The notes under the pieces are model-generated. The model was given only the letters and a program-made list of their open reading frames with translations. It was not told the DNA's origin and did not search any database. A stretch of DNA of 5,751 nt, taken from contig DGPZ01000085.1 of assembly GCA_002390675.1 (NCBI GenBank), forward strand, positions 1 through 5,751, read 5' to 3'. Positions 1 to 5,704 of this stretch are shown here, in pieces. This DNA comes from Deltaproteobacteria bacterium UBA4427. Lineage in GTDB: Bacteria > Myxococcota_A > UBA9160 > UBA4427. Position 1 is the first letter of the stretch, and each line of letters starts with the position of its first letter. Made by a program: the position numbers and the translations under genes.

Positions 1-726
1 AATGAAATTTTCGGTCGCGACGATCCTGAGTTTCAGCGCGAGGGCATGGACGCGGGCCAGTCGGTGATGGCTGCCGCGATGGACTTCGCGGGTTATTTCG
101 CCAAAATTCTCGCGGACCGTCGCGAGAACCCGAAGGATGACCTCGTTTCGCTCTTCGCGAACGCCAGAATCGATGGCGAGCCTATGAATGATATGGACAC
201 GATGGGGTACTGCCTTGTTATGTTCATCGCCGGCCATGAGACGACGCGGGGGGCGCTGTCCGGAGGCATGAAGGCGCTTCTCGATCATCCGGATCAGTTG
301 GCTGCGTGGCGGGAGAATCCGGGGCACACGAAGACCGCTGTTGAAGAGATCTTGCGTTACGTGACGCCGGTGAACACGATGGCGCGAACAGTGGCCGAGG
401 ATATTGAGATCGGCGGCCGCGCTCTGTCCGCGGGTGAGCGACTCGTCATGTTCTATGCCTCAGCGAATCGAGATGAGGCGGTCTTCCAAGACGCGAACTC
501 CTTTCGAATCGATCGCCACCCAAACCCGCACCTAGCATTCGGGATCGGTGAGCATTTCTGCTTAGGTACGCATCTGGCTCGGAAAACGACTGCCGCACTC
601 TTTGGTGAATTAGTGCCGCGGCTAGAGCACGTCGAGCCGGTCGGCGACGCTTCTCGCGTGGCTTCCAACCTGGTTCCTGGCGTGAAGCATCTTCCGATCC
701 GGTACCGCATTAAGCCGACCGCCTGA
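1..726 (+). CDS. Cytochrome P450, C-terminal part (5' end outside window)
   Basis: Heme-thiolate monooxygenase of the soluble bacterial class, which inserts one oxygen atom into a hydrophobic substrate using electrons from a ferredoxin and reductase. The frame is open from base 1, so 241 codons are visible and roughly 160 N-terminal residues are missing against a usual length near 400. Counting from the first in-window ATG (base 46), the I-helix oxygen-activation motif AGHETT is at residues 62-67, the K-helix ExxR is EILR at 101-104, and the heme loop FGIGEHFCLG spans 165-174 with the cysteine ligand encoded at 559-561. The C-terminal tail (PGVKHLPIRY) is also typical. The helix-I and heme-loop wording resembles the CYP125/CYP142-like bacterial group, but I cannot assign a subfamily or substrate. 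No ferredoxin gene is adjacent. The gene is convergent with the transporter gene; I saw no convincing terminator in the 87 bases between them. Confidence 0.96.
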   Translation, partial: NEIFGRDDPEFQREGMDAGQSVMAAAMDFAGYFAKILADRRENPKDDLVSLFANARIDGEPMNDMDTMGYCLVMFIAGHETTRGALSGGMKALLDHPDQLAAWRENPGHTKTAVEEILRYVTPVNTMARTVAEDIEIGGRALSAGERLVMFYASANRDEAVFQDANSFRIDRHPNPHLAFGIGEHFCLGTHLARKTTAALFGELVPRLEHVEPVGDASRVASNLVPGVKHLPIRYRIKPTA

Positions 727-813
727 CGATTGGAGTTGAGATATTTCACGGTCTAGAGGGGCTGCGTACCTACCCGTCGGCCACATGAAGTGTCGAAATG
801 GCGGACTACGCGT

Positions 814-2058
814 CTAGCTAAGTGCATAGGGTCCGAAGAAACTGACCAGCACGTAGCTAGTAGCGCCGACGAGCGTTGCTGCGGCGAATCCAACGCCGAT
901 TGGTCGTAGGCCGAGCCCCTTGAGTCGGCTAAAACTCGTCCCAAGGCCGACCGCCGCCATTGCGATCGTGAGGCACCACGTCGCGGTCGTTGTCGTCGAG
1001 GAAATGAGTGCCGTCCACGTCGATCGGTCCAGCAATCCGAAAGCTTCATCTCCGAGGTCGCCTACGGTCCGGACGAGACTCATCGCGAGAAAGCCGAGTA
1101 CGAAGAAGGGAATAGCTGCACGGACCTGGGCCACGAGGCTTGCGTTGGGCTGGCGGCGTTGACTGGTGAACGCCATCAGTGGAATGACCGCGAGCATAAA
1201 CATATTTCGCTGCAGCTTGGTGATTGTCGCGACATCTAGGGTTTCAGGCGTGCCGAATTGGGCCACGTAGACGAGGCCCGCGCCAGCGACCTGGGCGGTG
1301 TCATGAATGGCCGTGCCTAGAAAGAGTCCCGCAAGCGTGGGATCCCCGCCAAAAAGGCTATGTGCGAGGAACGGGTGGACCATTAACGCGATGAGTCCAA
1401 AGAGCGTGATGCAGCCGACCGCATAACTGACTTCATCGTCGGTGGCTTCGATCGTCGGCGCCATTGCGACGATTGCGGAGTTGCCGCAGATCGCTGTGCC
1501 GACGGCGATGAGGGTCGTTAGGCGAGGCGGGAGTCCGACTAGTTTTCCGAGGCGCGTGACAAAGAAGAGCGCCATTGCGATACAGCCAAAGACGATAGGG
1601 AGGGCGACCAAGCTGATGGCACCGGCGGCGGCAAGGCTCAGTCGGATGCCTAGCAGCGCAACGCCGACACGCAGGATGCGCTTGAGGGAGAGCGCGAGCC
1701 CCGCCTCGAAGACCGATGGCAATCCAATTGTATTACGCACGACCAAGCCGAGCAGGATCGCAACGAGGATTGGGCTGAGCGGCGTCTTCGTTACACCAAG
1801 AACTTCGTTCGGTAGATCGGCCAGGGTGCGTCCAAGGACGGCGATGGCGAATGCGAGAACGAGTCCAGGGAGAGTGGCCCCAGCGAGAGCGAAAAAGTGA
1901 TTCCCGCGGCGCTGCCACTCCGACCAGTTCTCTCGCTCGGCCTCGGTTTCTCCCGGGCCAAGCCAGTCGGGCGCGCCCTCAAGGCTATCGAGCCAATTGA
2001 AGAGCTCAGGGTTCGCATAGGGATCCCCGCGACCCGCTGCCGGACGAACCTTGTCCAA
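814..2058 (-). CDS. YeiH/UPF0324-family putative sulfate exporter
   Basis: Integral inner-membrane transporter of the Cons_hypoth698 (YeiH) family. Members are named putative sulfate exporters, but the substrate is not firmly established. The 414-residue protein has about 10-11 hydrophobic helices from residue 56 to the end. The family signatures are visible: GTAICGNSAIVAMAP (187-201) and GTAIHDTAQVAGAG (248-261), each in a membrane segment with conserved polar residues, plus GLGTSF near 371-376. The protein is longer than the roughly 350 residues of short members because of a soluble, acidic, Trp-rich N-terminus (1-55). The start is TTG: GGAGG lies 8 bases upstream, and the next in-frame Met is far inside the membrane domain. 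No LysR-type regulator, the partner of yeiH in enterobacteria, is visible. The family call is strong; the sulfate assignment is by family name only. Confidence 0.93.
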   Translation of the reverse strand: MDKVRPAAGRGDPYANPELFNWLDSLEGAPDWLGPGETEAERENWSEWQRRGNHFFALAGATLPGLVLAFAIAVLGRTLADLPNEVLGVTKTPLSPILVAILLGLVVRNTIGLPSVFEAGLALSLKRILRVGVALLGIRLSLAAAGAISLVALPIVFGCIAMALFFVTRLGKLVGLPPRLTTLIAVGTAICGNSAIVAMAPTIEATDDEVSYAVGCITLFGLIALMVHPFLAHSLFGGDPTLAGLFLGTAIHDTAQVAGAGLVYVAQFGTPETLDVATITKLQRNMFMLAVIPLMAFTSQRRQPNASLVAQVRAAIPFFVLGFLAMSLVRTVGDLGDEAFGLLDRSTWTALISSTTTTATWCLTIAMAAVGLGTSFSRLKGLGLRPIGVGFAAATLVGATSYVLVSFFGPYALS

Positions 2059-2066
2059 TCGACTTT

Positions 2067-2071
2067 CCTCC
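2067..2071 (-). promoter_or_regulatory. Ribosome binding site fixing the TTG start of the YeiH-family gene
   Basis: Read on the minus strand this is GGAGG followed by AAAG, with 8 bases between GGAGG and the TTG at 2058-2056. The perfect Shine-Dalgarno match at ideal spacing supports the non-ATG start and hence the 55-residue N-terminal extension. Confidence 0.75.
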
Positions 2072-2114
2072 GGCGAGATCGCTGTCGTAGGCGGTCAGGA
2101 TGACGCGAGTCGTG

Positions 2115-2120
2115 AGTATA
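2115..2120 (-). promoter_or_regulatory. Possible -10 element (TATACT) of the YeiH-family gene
   Basis: On the minus strand TATACT lies about 57 bases upstream of the TTG start, a plausible 5' leader length. A TTGACT hexamer exists further upstream (2146-2151), but the gap of 25 bases is too long for a standard sigma-70 spacer, and no good -35 sits at 17 bases. This is therefore a weak prediction. Confidence 0.22.
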
Positions 2121-2203
2121 CGTCATGGATCTTCTGGAGCGAACGAGTCAAACTGTCACAAATGTGTCGAAGTGACGCAAATCGAGTGACTGAGACGCAA
2201 CAG

Positions 2204-2316
2204 ACTTCAGCTTCGCGCGTGGAGTTCGACTGCATGGTGAGCGACGTGCAGATGCCCGAAGTTGGTGGGATCGAATTGTTCGGCCTAATGCGCGATCGAC
2301 CCCGGTCGTCTTGATA
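2204..2316 (+). pseudogene. Relic of a response-regulator receiver domain, frameshifted
   Basis: The plus-strand translation of 2222-2290 reads FDCMVSDVQMP followed by EVGGIELFGLM. This is the beta3/phosphoacceptor segment of FixJ/NarL-type receiver domains, with the Asp of SDVQMP (codon 2243-2245) at the phosphorylation site. The frame stops at TGA 2312-2314. One base back, the frame at 2299-2316 reads TPVVLI, which is exactly the beta4 segment expected next in a receiver, so a frameshift near 2298-2300 is likely. Upstream in the first frame, 2078-2110 reads IAVVGGQDDAS, which could be a decayed beta1/acidic pocket, though this is much less certain. No DNA-binding domain or intact start is seen. 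The relic overlaps the leader and promoter region of the minus-strand transporter gene. It could be chance similarity, but matches in adjacent frames in the correct order argue against that. Confidence 0.5.
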
Positions 2317-2317
2317 A

Positions 2318-2337
2318 GGCCGGCCGGGCGGCCGACC
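2318..2337 (-). terminator. Probable terminator hairpin after the DUF4345-like gene
   Basis: On the minus strand GGTCGGCC, a 4-base GCCC loop and GGCCGGCC form an 8-pair, very GC-rich stem with one G-U pair, followed by TTATC. It lies 55 bases past the stop of the small membrane protein gene. On the plus strand the same position becomes a C-A mismatch, so the stem is better in the minus-strand transcript. The T-tract is poor, so termination strength is uncertain. Confidence 0.4.
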
Positions 2338-2392
2338 GCGTCCGCAGTCTTGGGTGTATCCACAGTTTTAGTGGTCAGTGCATGCGCGCGAA

Positions 2393-2770
2393 CTAAATAG
2401 CGTCCGATTGCCCGACGCGACTGGCGGAGAAGAGCAGGACCGCGCCGCAAATCACTTCGATCGCTATGAACTGGGTGGCGAAATCGGCGTCGTGGGCCGC
2501 CCATGCAATTGTGCGTGTGATCGAGGACATGCCGACCAGGATTCCGGCCGCTCGCAGAAAGGCAGGGTTCTCGCGGTAGGCGCCGAAGAGTGCGAAGCCG
2601 CCCAGGCAAATGAAGAAGCCCGCCATGTCGCCGACCTGTGTGCTCCTGGCCAGGCCATCAAGGAGCGGCATACCGAGTCCTTCGGCAGCGCCTGCGGGGT
2701 CTGCGAGCCATCCGAGGCCCTGTGTTAAGAAGAAGACTCCGAGAATGCCGGGAATGATACGAAATGCCAT
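2393..2770 (-). CDS. Small four-helix membrane protein, DUF4345-like
   Basis: The 125-residue protein has four predicted membrane helices near residues 4-22, 46-65, 70-90 and 97-116, with short polar loops such as AYRENPAF between helices 2 and 3. Size, helix spacing and the LGGFALFGAYRENPAFLRAA segment resemble the DUF4345 group of small bacterial membrane proteins, whose function is unknown. I rely on pattern memory, not a search. The ATG start is supported by GGAG 8 bases upstream (2779-2782 on the minus strand). The gene runs in the same direction as the YeiH-family gene but 334 bases separate them and a hairpin lies between, so co-transcription is doubtful. It is divergent from the helicase gene. 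No catalytic or metal-binding motif is visible. Confidence 0.78.
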   Translation of the reverse strand: MAFRIIPGILGVFFLTQGLGWLADPAGAAEGLGMPLLDGLARSTQVGDMAGFFICLGGFALFGAYRENPAFLRAAGILVGMSSITRTIAWAAHDADFATQFIAIEVICGAVLLFSASRVGQSDAI

Positions 2771-2936
2771 TGGGTAAGCTCCGTGCGAATAGCTCGAGAA
2801 ATGATAAAAATGATCGTTGAAACGCTCGATTCTAGGTAGGGGAGAGCAGTTATGCTCCCAATTGCGCTCTGATGAGAACTACATCATCAAGTTTGTTCAG
2901 TGGCCGTCCGACGAGAATAGGGCTACACACTGAAAC

Positions 2937-2953
2937 AGCGGGCCACGCCCGCT
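2937..2953. repeat. Perfect 7-bp inverted repeat with 3-base loop
   Basis: AGCGGGC, loop CAC, GCCCGCT. It is a compact GC-rich stem-loop in the intergenic region. No T-run follows on the plus strand; on the minus strand it is followed by GTTTC. It could be a weak terminator or part of a structured leader. Confidence 0.5.
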
Positions 2954-3071
2954 CGAACAACGTCTTGGTTTCGCCCTCGATCCGACCGCACCTAGAATGG
3001 GTAAACGCGGAATTGGCCTGAGGGAACAGCCCTTTTAAAGCTTCCAACGGAGTCCAGACGTTATTGGCCGG

Positions 3072-3121
3072 GGCCAACCCAAAATGCTCGATCTTCTTAG
3101 ATCGAATGGATGCGGTTGGCC
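3072..3121. repeat. Nested 50-base inverted repeat upstream of the helicase gene
   Basis: The outer arms GGCCAACC (3072-3079) and GGTTGGCC (3114-3121) pair over 8 bp. The inner arms TCGATC (3088-3093) and GATCGA (3100-3105) pair over 6 bp around a TTCTTA loop. Two 8-base strands (3080-3087 and 3106-3113) separate the stems symmetrically. The 5' outer arm also overlaps a second inverted repeat, TTGGCC GG GGCCAA at 3064-3077, so two alternative folds exist. The function is unknown: it could be an RNA stem-loop in a leader, a small RNA or a DNA-binding site. Confidence 0.55.
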
Positions 3122-3134
3122 TGGCAAAACGGTG

Positions 3135-3240
3135 AACAACAGGATTCGGATCGACTGTGCGCCTTCACAATGAGTGAGTGGCCTTGCAGTTCCCTCCCAC
3201 CGAATCACACCGATATCCGCTCTCTCCTGACTCTGTTGTT
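3135..3240 (+). repeat. Longer-range inverted repeat pair in the presumed helicase leader
   Basis: AACAACAG (3135-3142) is complementary to CTGTTGTT (3233-3240), and the directly adjoining GATTCGG (3143-3149) is complementary to CCGAATC (3200-3206). The 5' arm is thus a continuous 15 bases, with a 26-base bulge on the 3' arm. Whether this folds depends on transcription starting upstream of 3135, which I cannot show. Confidence 0.35.
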
Positions 3241-3280
3241 TAGGATTGAAGAACGAAGACCGCGTGGACACGCCAAGTAG

Positions 3281-3292
3281 GCGCACGTGCGC
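3281..3292. repeat. 12-bp perfect palindrome just upstream of the helicase RBS
   Basis: GCGCACGTGCGC lies immediately before the ribosome binding site of the helicase gene and next to a second short inverted repeat, GCGTG GA CACGC (3262-3273). It could be an operator or an RNA hairpin, or it may be incidental in GC-rich DNA. Confidence 0.4.
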
Positions 3293-3299
3293 GGTGGAG
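3293..3299 (+). promoter_or_regulatory. Ribosome binding site fixing the TTG start of the helicase gene
   Basis: GGTGGAG has its GGAG (3296-3299) 7 bases before the TTG at 3307-3309. In this frame a TGA at 3247-3249 closes the frame upstream and no ATG or GTG lies between, so TTG is the best start. Confidence 0.7.
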
Positions 3300-3306
3300 A
3301 TTCATT

Positions 3307-4707
3307 TTGACTAGCGCAAACGCGCAAGAGTCGACGAAGTCGTCGGCTCGCGGTTTCGATCGCTTTAACCTCGATTCCTCGCTGCTTCGCGGCCTCAAGG
3401 AAACGGGCTTTTCCGAACCCCGGCCGATTCAGGCCGACACTATTCCCGCATGTCTCGAAGGTCGAGACATCATGGGCCTCGCGCAGACGGGTACCGGCAA
3501 AACTGCCGCGTTCGCTCTGCCGATTCTGCAGCGCTTGATCGAAGAGCCGGGCCGCGGCCCACTCGTGCTGATCCTCGCCCCGACGCGAGAACTAGCGACG
3601 CAGATTCATGACGAAATCGGGCGACTCGCTCGTTATGTCGACGTCGAGAGTCTCGCCATTTTCGGTGGCACGCCGATCAATCAACAGGTGCGGCGCCTAT
3701 CACGGTCTCCCGAGATCATCGTCGGTTGTCCCGGTCGTGTCCTCGACCTGATCCGTCAGCGAAAGCTCGACGTGTCCGGAGTCGATACGCTCGTGCTCGA
3801 CGAAGCCGATCACATGTTTGATATGGGCTTCCTGCCCGACATCAAGAAGATCCTCGCGGAGCTTCCCAGTGACCGACAGAACCTGCTCTTCTCGGCGACC
3901 ATGCCCAAGACGATTAGGTCGCTTGCGGATAAGATTCTGAACGATGCTCATGTCGTCGAGCTTGCGCATGCCGCGCCTGCAGGACGCATTGAGCATGGCC
4001 TTTACGAAACGCCGCAGAGTCGTAAGAGCGCGCTCCTTGAGCGCGTGCTTGCGAGTGAGGATTGCAAGTCGGCGATCGTATTTACGCGAACGAAGCACAG
4101 GGCGAAGCGCATGGCGCTCCAACTTGCCAAGCGTGGCCGAAACGCAATCGCTCTGCAGGGCAATATGTCCCAGCCTCAGCGCGATAAGGCAATGTCCGGC
4201 TTCCGCGGAGGGCGCTACGACATTTTGGTCGCAACGGATATCGCAGCACGTGGCATCGACGTCGCAGGCGTCGACTACGTGATCAACTTCGATCCGCCGA
4301 GTACGCCAGAAACGTATACCCATCGAATTGGTCGAACCGGCCGTTCGGAGGAAAGCGGCAAGGCCGTGACCTTCGTGACGACGGAAGATCGCGATTGGTT
4401 GCGGCAGACGGAGCGCATGCTTGGATCGAAGATCCCGCGCTACGCGATGCCTCTCATCGATGCGGCTGAAATCGCTTCGGCGAAGGACAGCGAAGCAGAT
4501 CGCCGTGATAGACAGCCCCGTGGTTCGCACGGGCGTGGCGGCGGTGGCCGTTCTCGACCGAATGGCGGCAACAAGTCTGGAGGACGACCGGGAGCGAAGA
4601 CCGCTCCCAAGGGAGCCGCCGGTCGCCCGACTGGATCACGAAGTAGGAATCGCCGCGGTGGTTCTGCTGGATCGAGTGGCGGACGCAGCCCATCGAGCCG
4701 CCCGTAG
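3307..4707 (+). CDS. DEAD-box ATP-dependent RNA helicase, RhlE-type
   Basis: Cytoplasmic ATP-dependent RNA unwinding enzyme, of the type acting in ribosome assembly, mRNA turnover and cold adaptation. In the 466 residues all family motifs are in order: Q-motif region with GFSEPRPIQ (34-42), motif I AQTGTGKT (59-66), Ia PTRELA (92-97), GG (120-121), Ib CPGR (141-144), II DEAD (165-168), III SAT (196-198), IV VFTRTK (258-263), V ATDIAARGID (309-318) and VI HRIGRTGR (339-346). From about 395 to the end follows a low-complexity basic tail rich in Gly, Arg and Ser, with GRGGGGRSRP-like runs, which in this family binds RNA non-specifically. Motif Ib has Cys where most members have Thr (TPGR). The start is TTG. 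Length and tail fit RhlE/CsdA-like proteins; I choose RhlE-type because the core is short and no DbpA-type RNA-binding domain is present. The exact orthologue is uncertain, so no symbol is given. Confidence 0.97.
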   Translation: MTSANAQESTKSSARGFDRFNLDSSLLRGLKETGFSEPRPIQADTIPACLEGRDIMGLAQTGTGKTAAFALPILQRLIEEPGRGPLVLILAPTRELATQIHDEIGRLARYVDVESLAIFGGTPINQQVRRLSRSPEIIVGCPGRVLDLIRQRKLDVSGVDTLVLDEADHMFDMGFLPDIKKILAELPSDRQNLLFSATMPKTIRSLADKILNDAHVVELAHAAPAGRIEHGLYETPQSRKSALLERVLASEDCKSAIVFTRTKHRAKRMALQLAKRGRNAIALQGNMSQPQRDKAMSGFRGGRYDILVATDIAARGIDVAGVDYVINFDPPSTPETYTHRIGRTGRSEESGKAVTFVTTEDRDWLRQTERMLGSKIPRYAMPLIDAAEIASAKDSEADRRDRQPRGSHGRGGGGRSRPNGGNKSGGRPGAKTAPKGAAGRPTGSRSRNRRGGSAGSSGGRSPSSRP

Positions 4708-4723
4708 GCCCTATTTGCGGGCG
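4699..4723 (+). terminator. Candidate terminator hairpin overlapping the helicase stop codon
   Basis: CGCCCGTAG and TTGCGGGCG form a 9-pair stem (two G-U pairs) around the loop GCCCTAT. The TAG stop (4705-4707) lies in the 5' arm. It is followed by GTCCTAATTCGCTC, not a real T-tract, so intrinsic termination would be inefficient. The pyrimidine-rich, G-poor stretch downstream could instead favour Rho. Confidence 0.3.
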
Positions 4724-4729
4724 TCCTAA

Positions 4730-4764
4730 TTCGCTCTCATTTCGTTCCTCGTTTCGCTCACTAG
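4730..4764 (+). repeat. Three imperfect tandem TTCGYTC repeats
   Basis: TTCGCTCTCAT (4730-4740), TTCGTTCCTCGT (4741-4752) and TTCGCTCACTAG (4753-4764) are head-to-tail units of 11-12 bases sharing TTCGYTC. They form a pyrimidine-rich tract between the helicase hairpin and the SDR leader hairpin. The role is unknown; a Rho-loading tract is possible. Confidence 0.4.
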
Positions 4765-4818
4765 CGGCCTATCGTTCTCCTGAACGTCCGATCCGGACCA
4801 AGGGAGATCGTAGGCCGC
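4764..4818 (+). promoter_or_regulatory. Nested 55-base leader hairpin enclosing the SDR ribosome binding site
   Basis: Three stems stack in order: GCGGCCTA (4764-4771) with TAGGCCGC (4811-4818), TCTCC (4776-4780) with GGAGA (4803-4807), and GTCCG (4786-4790) with CGGAC (4794-4798) around an ATC loop. The small interior loops are 4/3 and 5/4 bases. The middle stem pairs most of the only Shine-Dalgarno-like sequence (GGGAG, 4802-4806), and the outer stem ends at the base before the ATG. The pairing is direct from sequence; translational control by it is inference. Confidence 0.5.
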
Positions 4819-5655
4819 ATGGCGAATCATTTAGAAGGCAAGGTCATCGTCGTGACCGGTGCCGCAGGTGGCTTCGGTCGCCTCGTTTCACAGAAGACCG
4901 CAGCCCGCGGTGCGCGCATCGTCGCTTGCGACATCAATGCAGCACAACTCGATGCAACGGTTTCGTTGATCGAAGCCGAGGGCGGCGAAGCGACCGCGAT
5001 CGTGGCGGATGTCACCAATCGCGCCCAGATGATGGCTATGGCCGAAGCAGCGGTTGCTGGCTTTGGGGCGATCGACGTCATAGTGAATAACGCCGGCGTG
5101 ATGCCTCTAGCGTTCTTCGCAGACCACGCGGCTGCGGCGGATGCCTGGGACCGTTGCATCGACATCAATCTCAAGGGTGTTTTGCACGGGATTATGGCCG
5201 TGCACGATCAGATGATTGAGCAAGGTCGGGGACACGTTGTGAATGTTTCGTCGATCTATGGCAATGGCGCCGTGCCCGGATCGGCTGTCTATGGCGCGAC
5301 GAAAGCCGCGGTTCGGTTTTTGTCGGAAGCACTCCGTCAGGAATCCCAGGGACAAATCAAAGTCACCACGATTCGACCCACGGGAGTGCCGAGCACGGGA
5401 CTGGGTGAGGGGGTGATCAACCCTGCAGCTCTTGGCGGCATCCTTGGTACTGGTATGCCGGAGTTCATGGAGAAGATGGGGCAGGTCTTCGGCGAAGATC
5501 CGCCGGCCGAGCTCACGGATCCCAATTCGATTGAGTATTTTGCTCTCGCGCCCGAGCTGCTCGCGGATCAGATTGTCTTCGCTATCGACCAGCCTTGGGG
5601 TGTGTCGATTAGCGACATAACAGTGCGCGCTTCAGGCGATAGTTACATGCTCTAG
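4819..5655 (+). CDS. SDR-family NAD(P)-dependent oxidoreductase (classical type)
   Basis: Cytoplasmic short-chain dehydrogenase that oxidises or reduces an alcohol/carbonyl pair with a nicotinamide cofactor; substrate unknown. In the 278 residues the cofactor motif TGAAGGFG is at 13-20 (Phe where Ile or Leu is usual), Asp38 ends beta2 in ACDIN and suggests NAD(H) preference, the DV pair is at 64-65, and NNAG is at 90-93. The catalytic set is Asn117, Ser145 (in NVSSIYG), Tyr158 and Lys162 (YGATK). After beta6 it has RPTGV instead of the usual RPG. Residues 200-260 form a longer substrate-side insertion containing many Gly, Met and Pro, somewhat larger than in 250-residue classical SDRs. The ATG is 12 bases past GGGAG, a long spacing, and lies against a leader hairpin. 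The gene ends with TAG directly followed by TGA. The neighbour downstream is 61 bases away on the same strand, so the two may be co-transcribed. Confidence 0.96.
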   Translation: MANHLEGKVIVVTGAAGGFGRLVSQKTAARGARIVACDINAAQLDATVSLIEAEGGEATAIVADVTNRAQMMAMAEAAVAGFGAIDVIVNNAGVMPLAFFADHAAAADAWDRCIDINLKGVLHGIMAVHDQMIEQGRGHVVNVSSIYGNGAVPGSAVYGATKAAVRFLSEALRQESQGQIKVTTIRPTGVPSTGLGEGVINPAALGGILGTGMPEFMEKMGQVFGEDPPAELTDPNSIEYFALAPELLADQIVFAIDQPWGVSISDITVRASGDSYML

Positions 5656-5704
5656 TGAGTGCGGCTTATGCACATAGAATTCCCGAAACTCTATCCATCA
5701 ACTC

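Larger units (their letters stand above)
2771..3306. other. 536-base intergenic region between divergent genes, rich in inverted repeats
   Basis: No ORF here has a recognisable product. Two minus-strand open frames (2850-3077 and 3035-3286) overlap one another and have no family-like sequence. The region must hold the promoters for both flanking genes, but I found no convincing -35/-10 pair. It contains a 7-bp hairpin (2937-2953), a nested 50-base inverted repeat (3072-3121), a longer-range pairing set (3135-3240) and a 12-bp palindrome (3281-3292), described separately. No tRNA-like or riboswitch-like consensus was recognised. Confidence 0.6.

Noticed and set aside
727..813. Search for a bidirectional terminator between the convergent P450 and transporter genes
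   Set aside because: Only 3-4 bp inverted matches were found (for example CAC...GTG near 782-793); nothing supportable.
1442..1900. Plus-strand open frame of 152 codons within the transporter gene
   Set aside because: Composition is biased to Arg/Ser/Ala/Thr with no domain; the minus-strand YeiH-family frame explains the sequence.
2362..2376. CCAC-AGTTTTA-GTGG inverted repeat just after the DUF4345-like stop
   Set aside because: A 4-bp stem with a 7-base loop is not distinguishable from chance; the GC-rich hairpin at 2318-2337 is a better terminator candidate.
2393..2728. Plus- and minus-strand alternative frames over the DUF4345-like gene
   Set aside because: Only the 2393-2770 minus frame shows regularly spaced membrane helices and a proper RBS.
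3018..3036. AGGG-AACAG-CCCT followed by TTT, terminator-like
   Set aside because: A stem of only 4 bp is too weak, and no gene on the plus strand ends nearby.
2850..3286. Two overlapping minus-strand open frames (2850-3077 and 3035-3286)
   Set aside because: No recognisable family sequence, no convincing ribosome binding site, mutual overlap, and they lie across strong inverted repeats; more likely non-coding.
3700..4530. Long minus-strand open frame inside the helicase gene
   Set aside because: It is a shadow of the GC-rich helicase codons; the plus-strand frame carries every DEAD-box motif in order.
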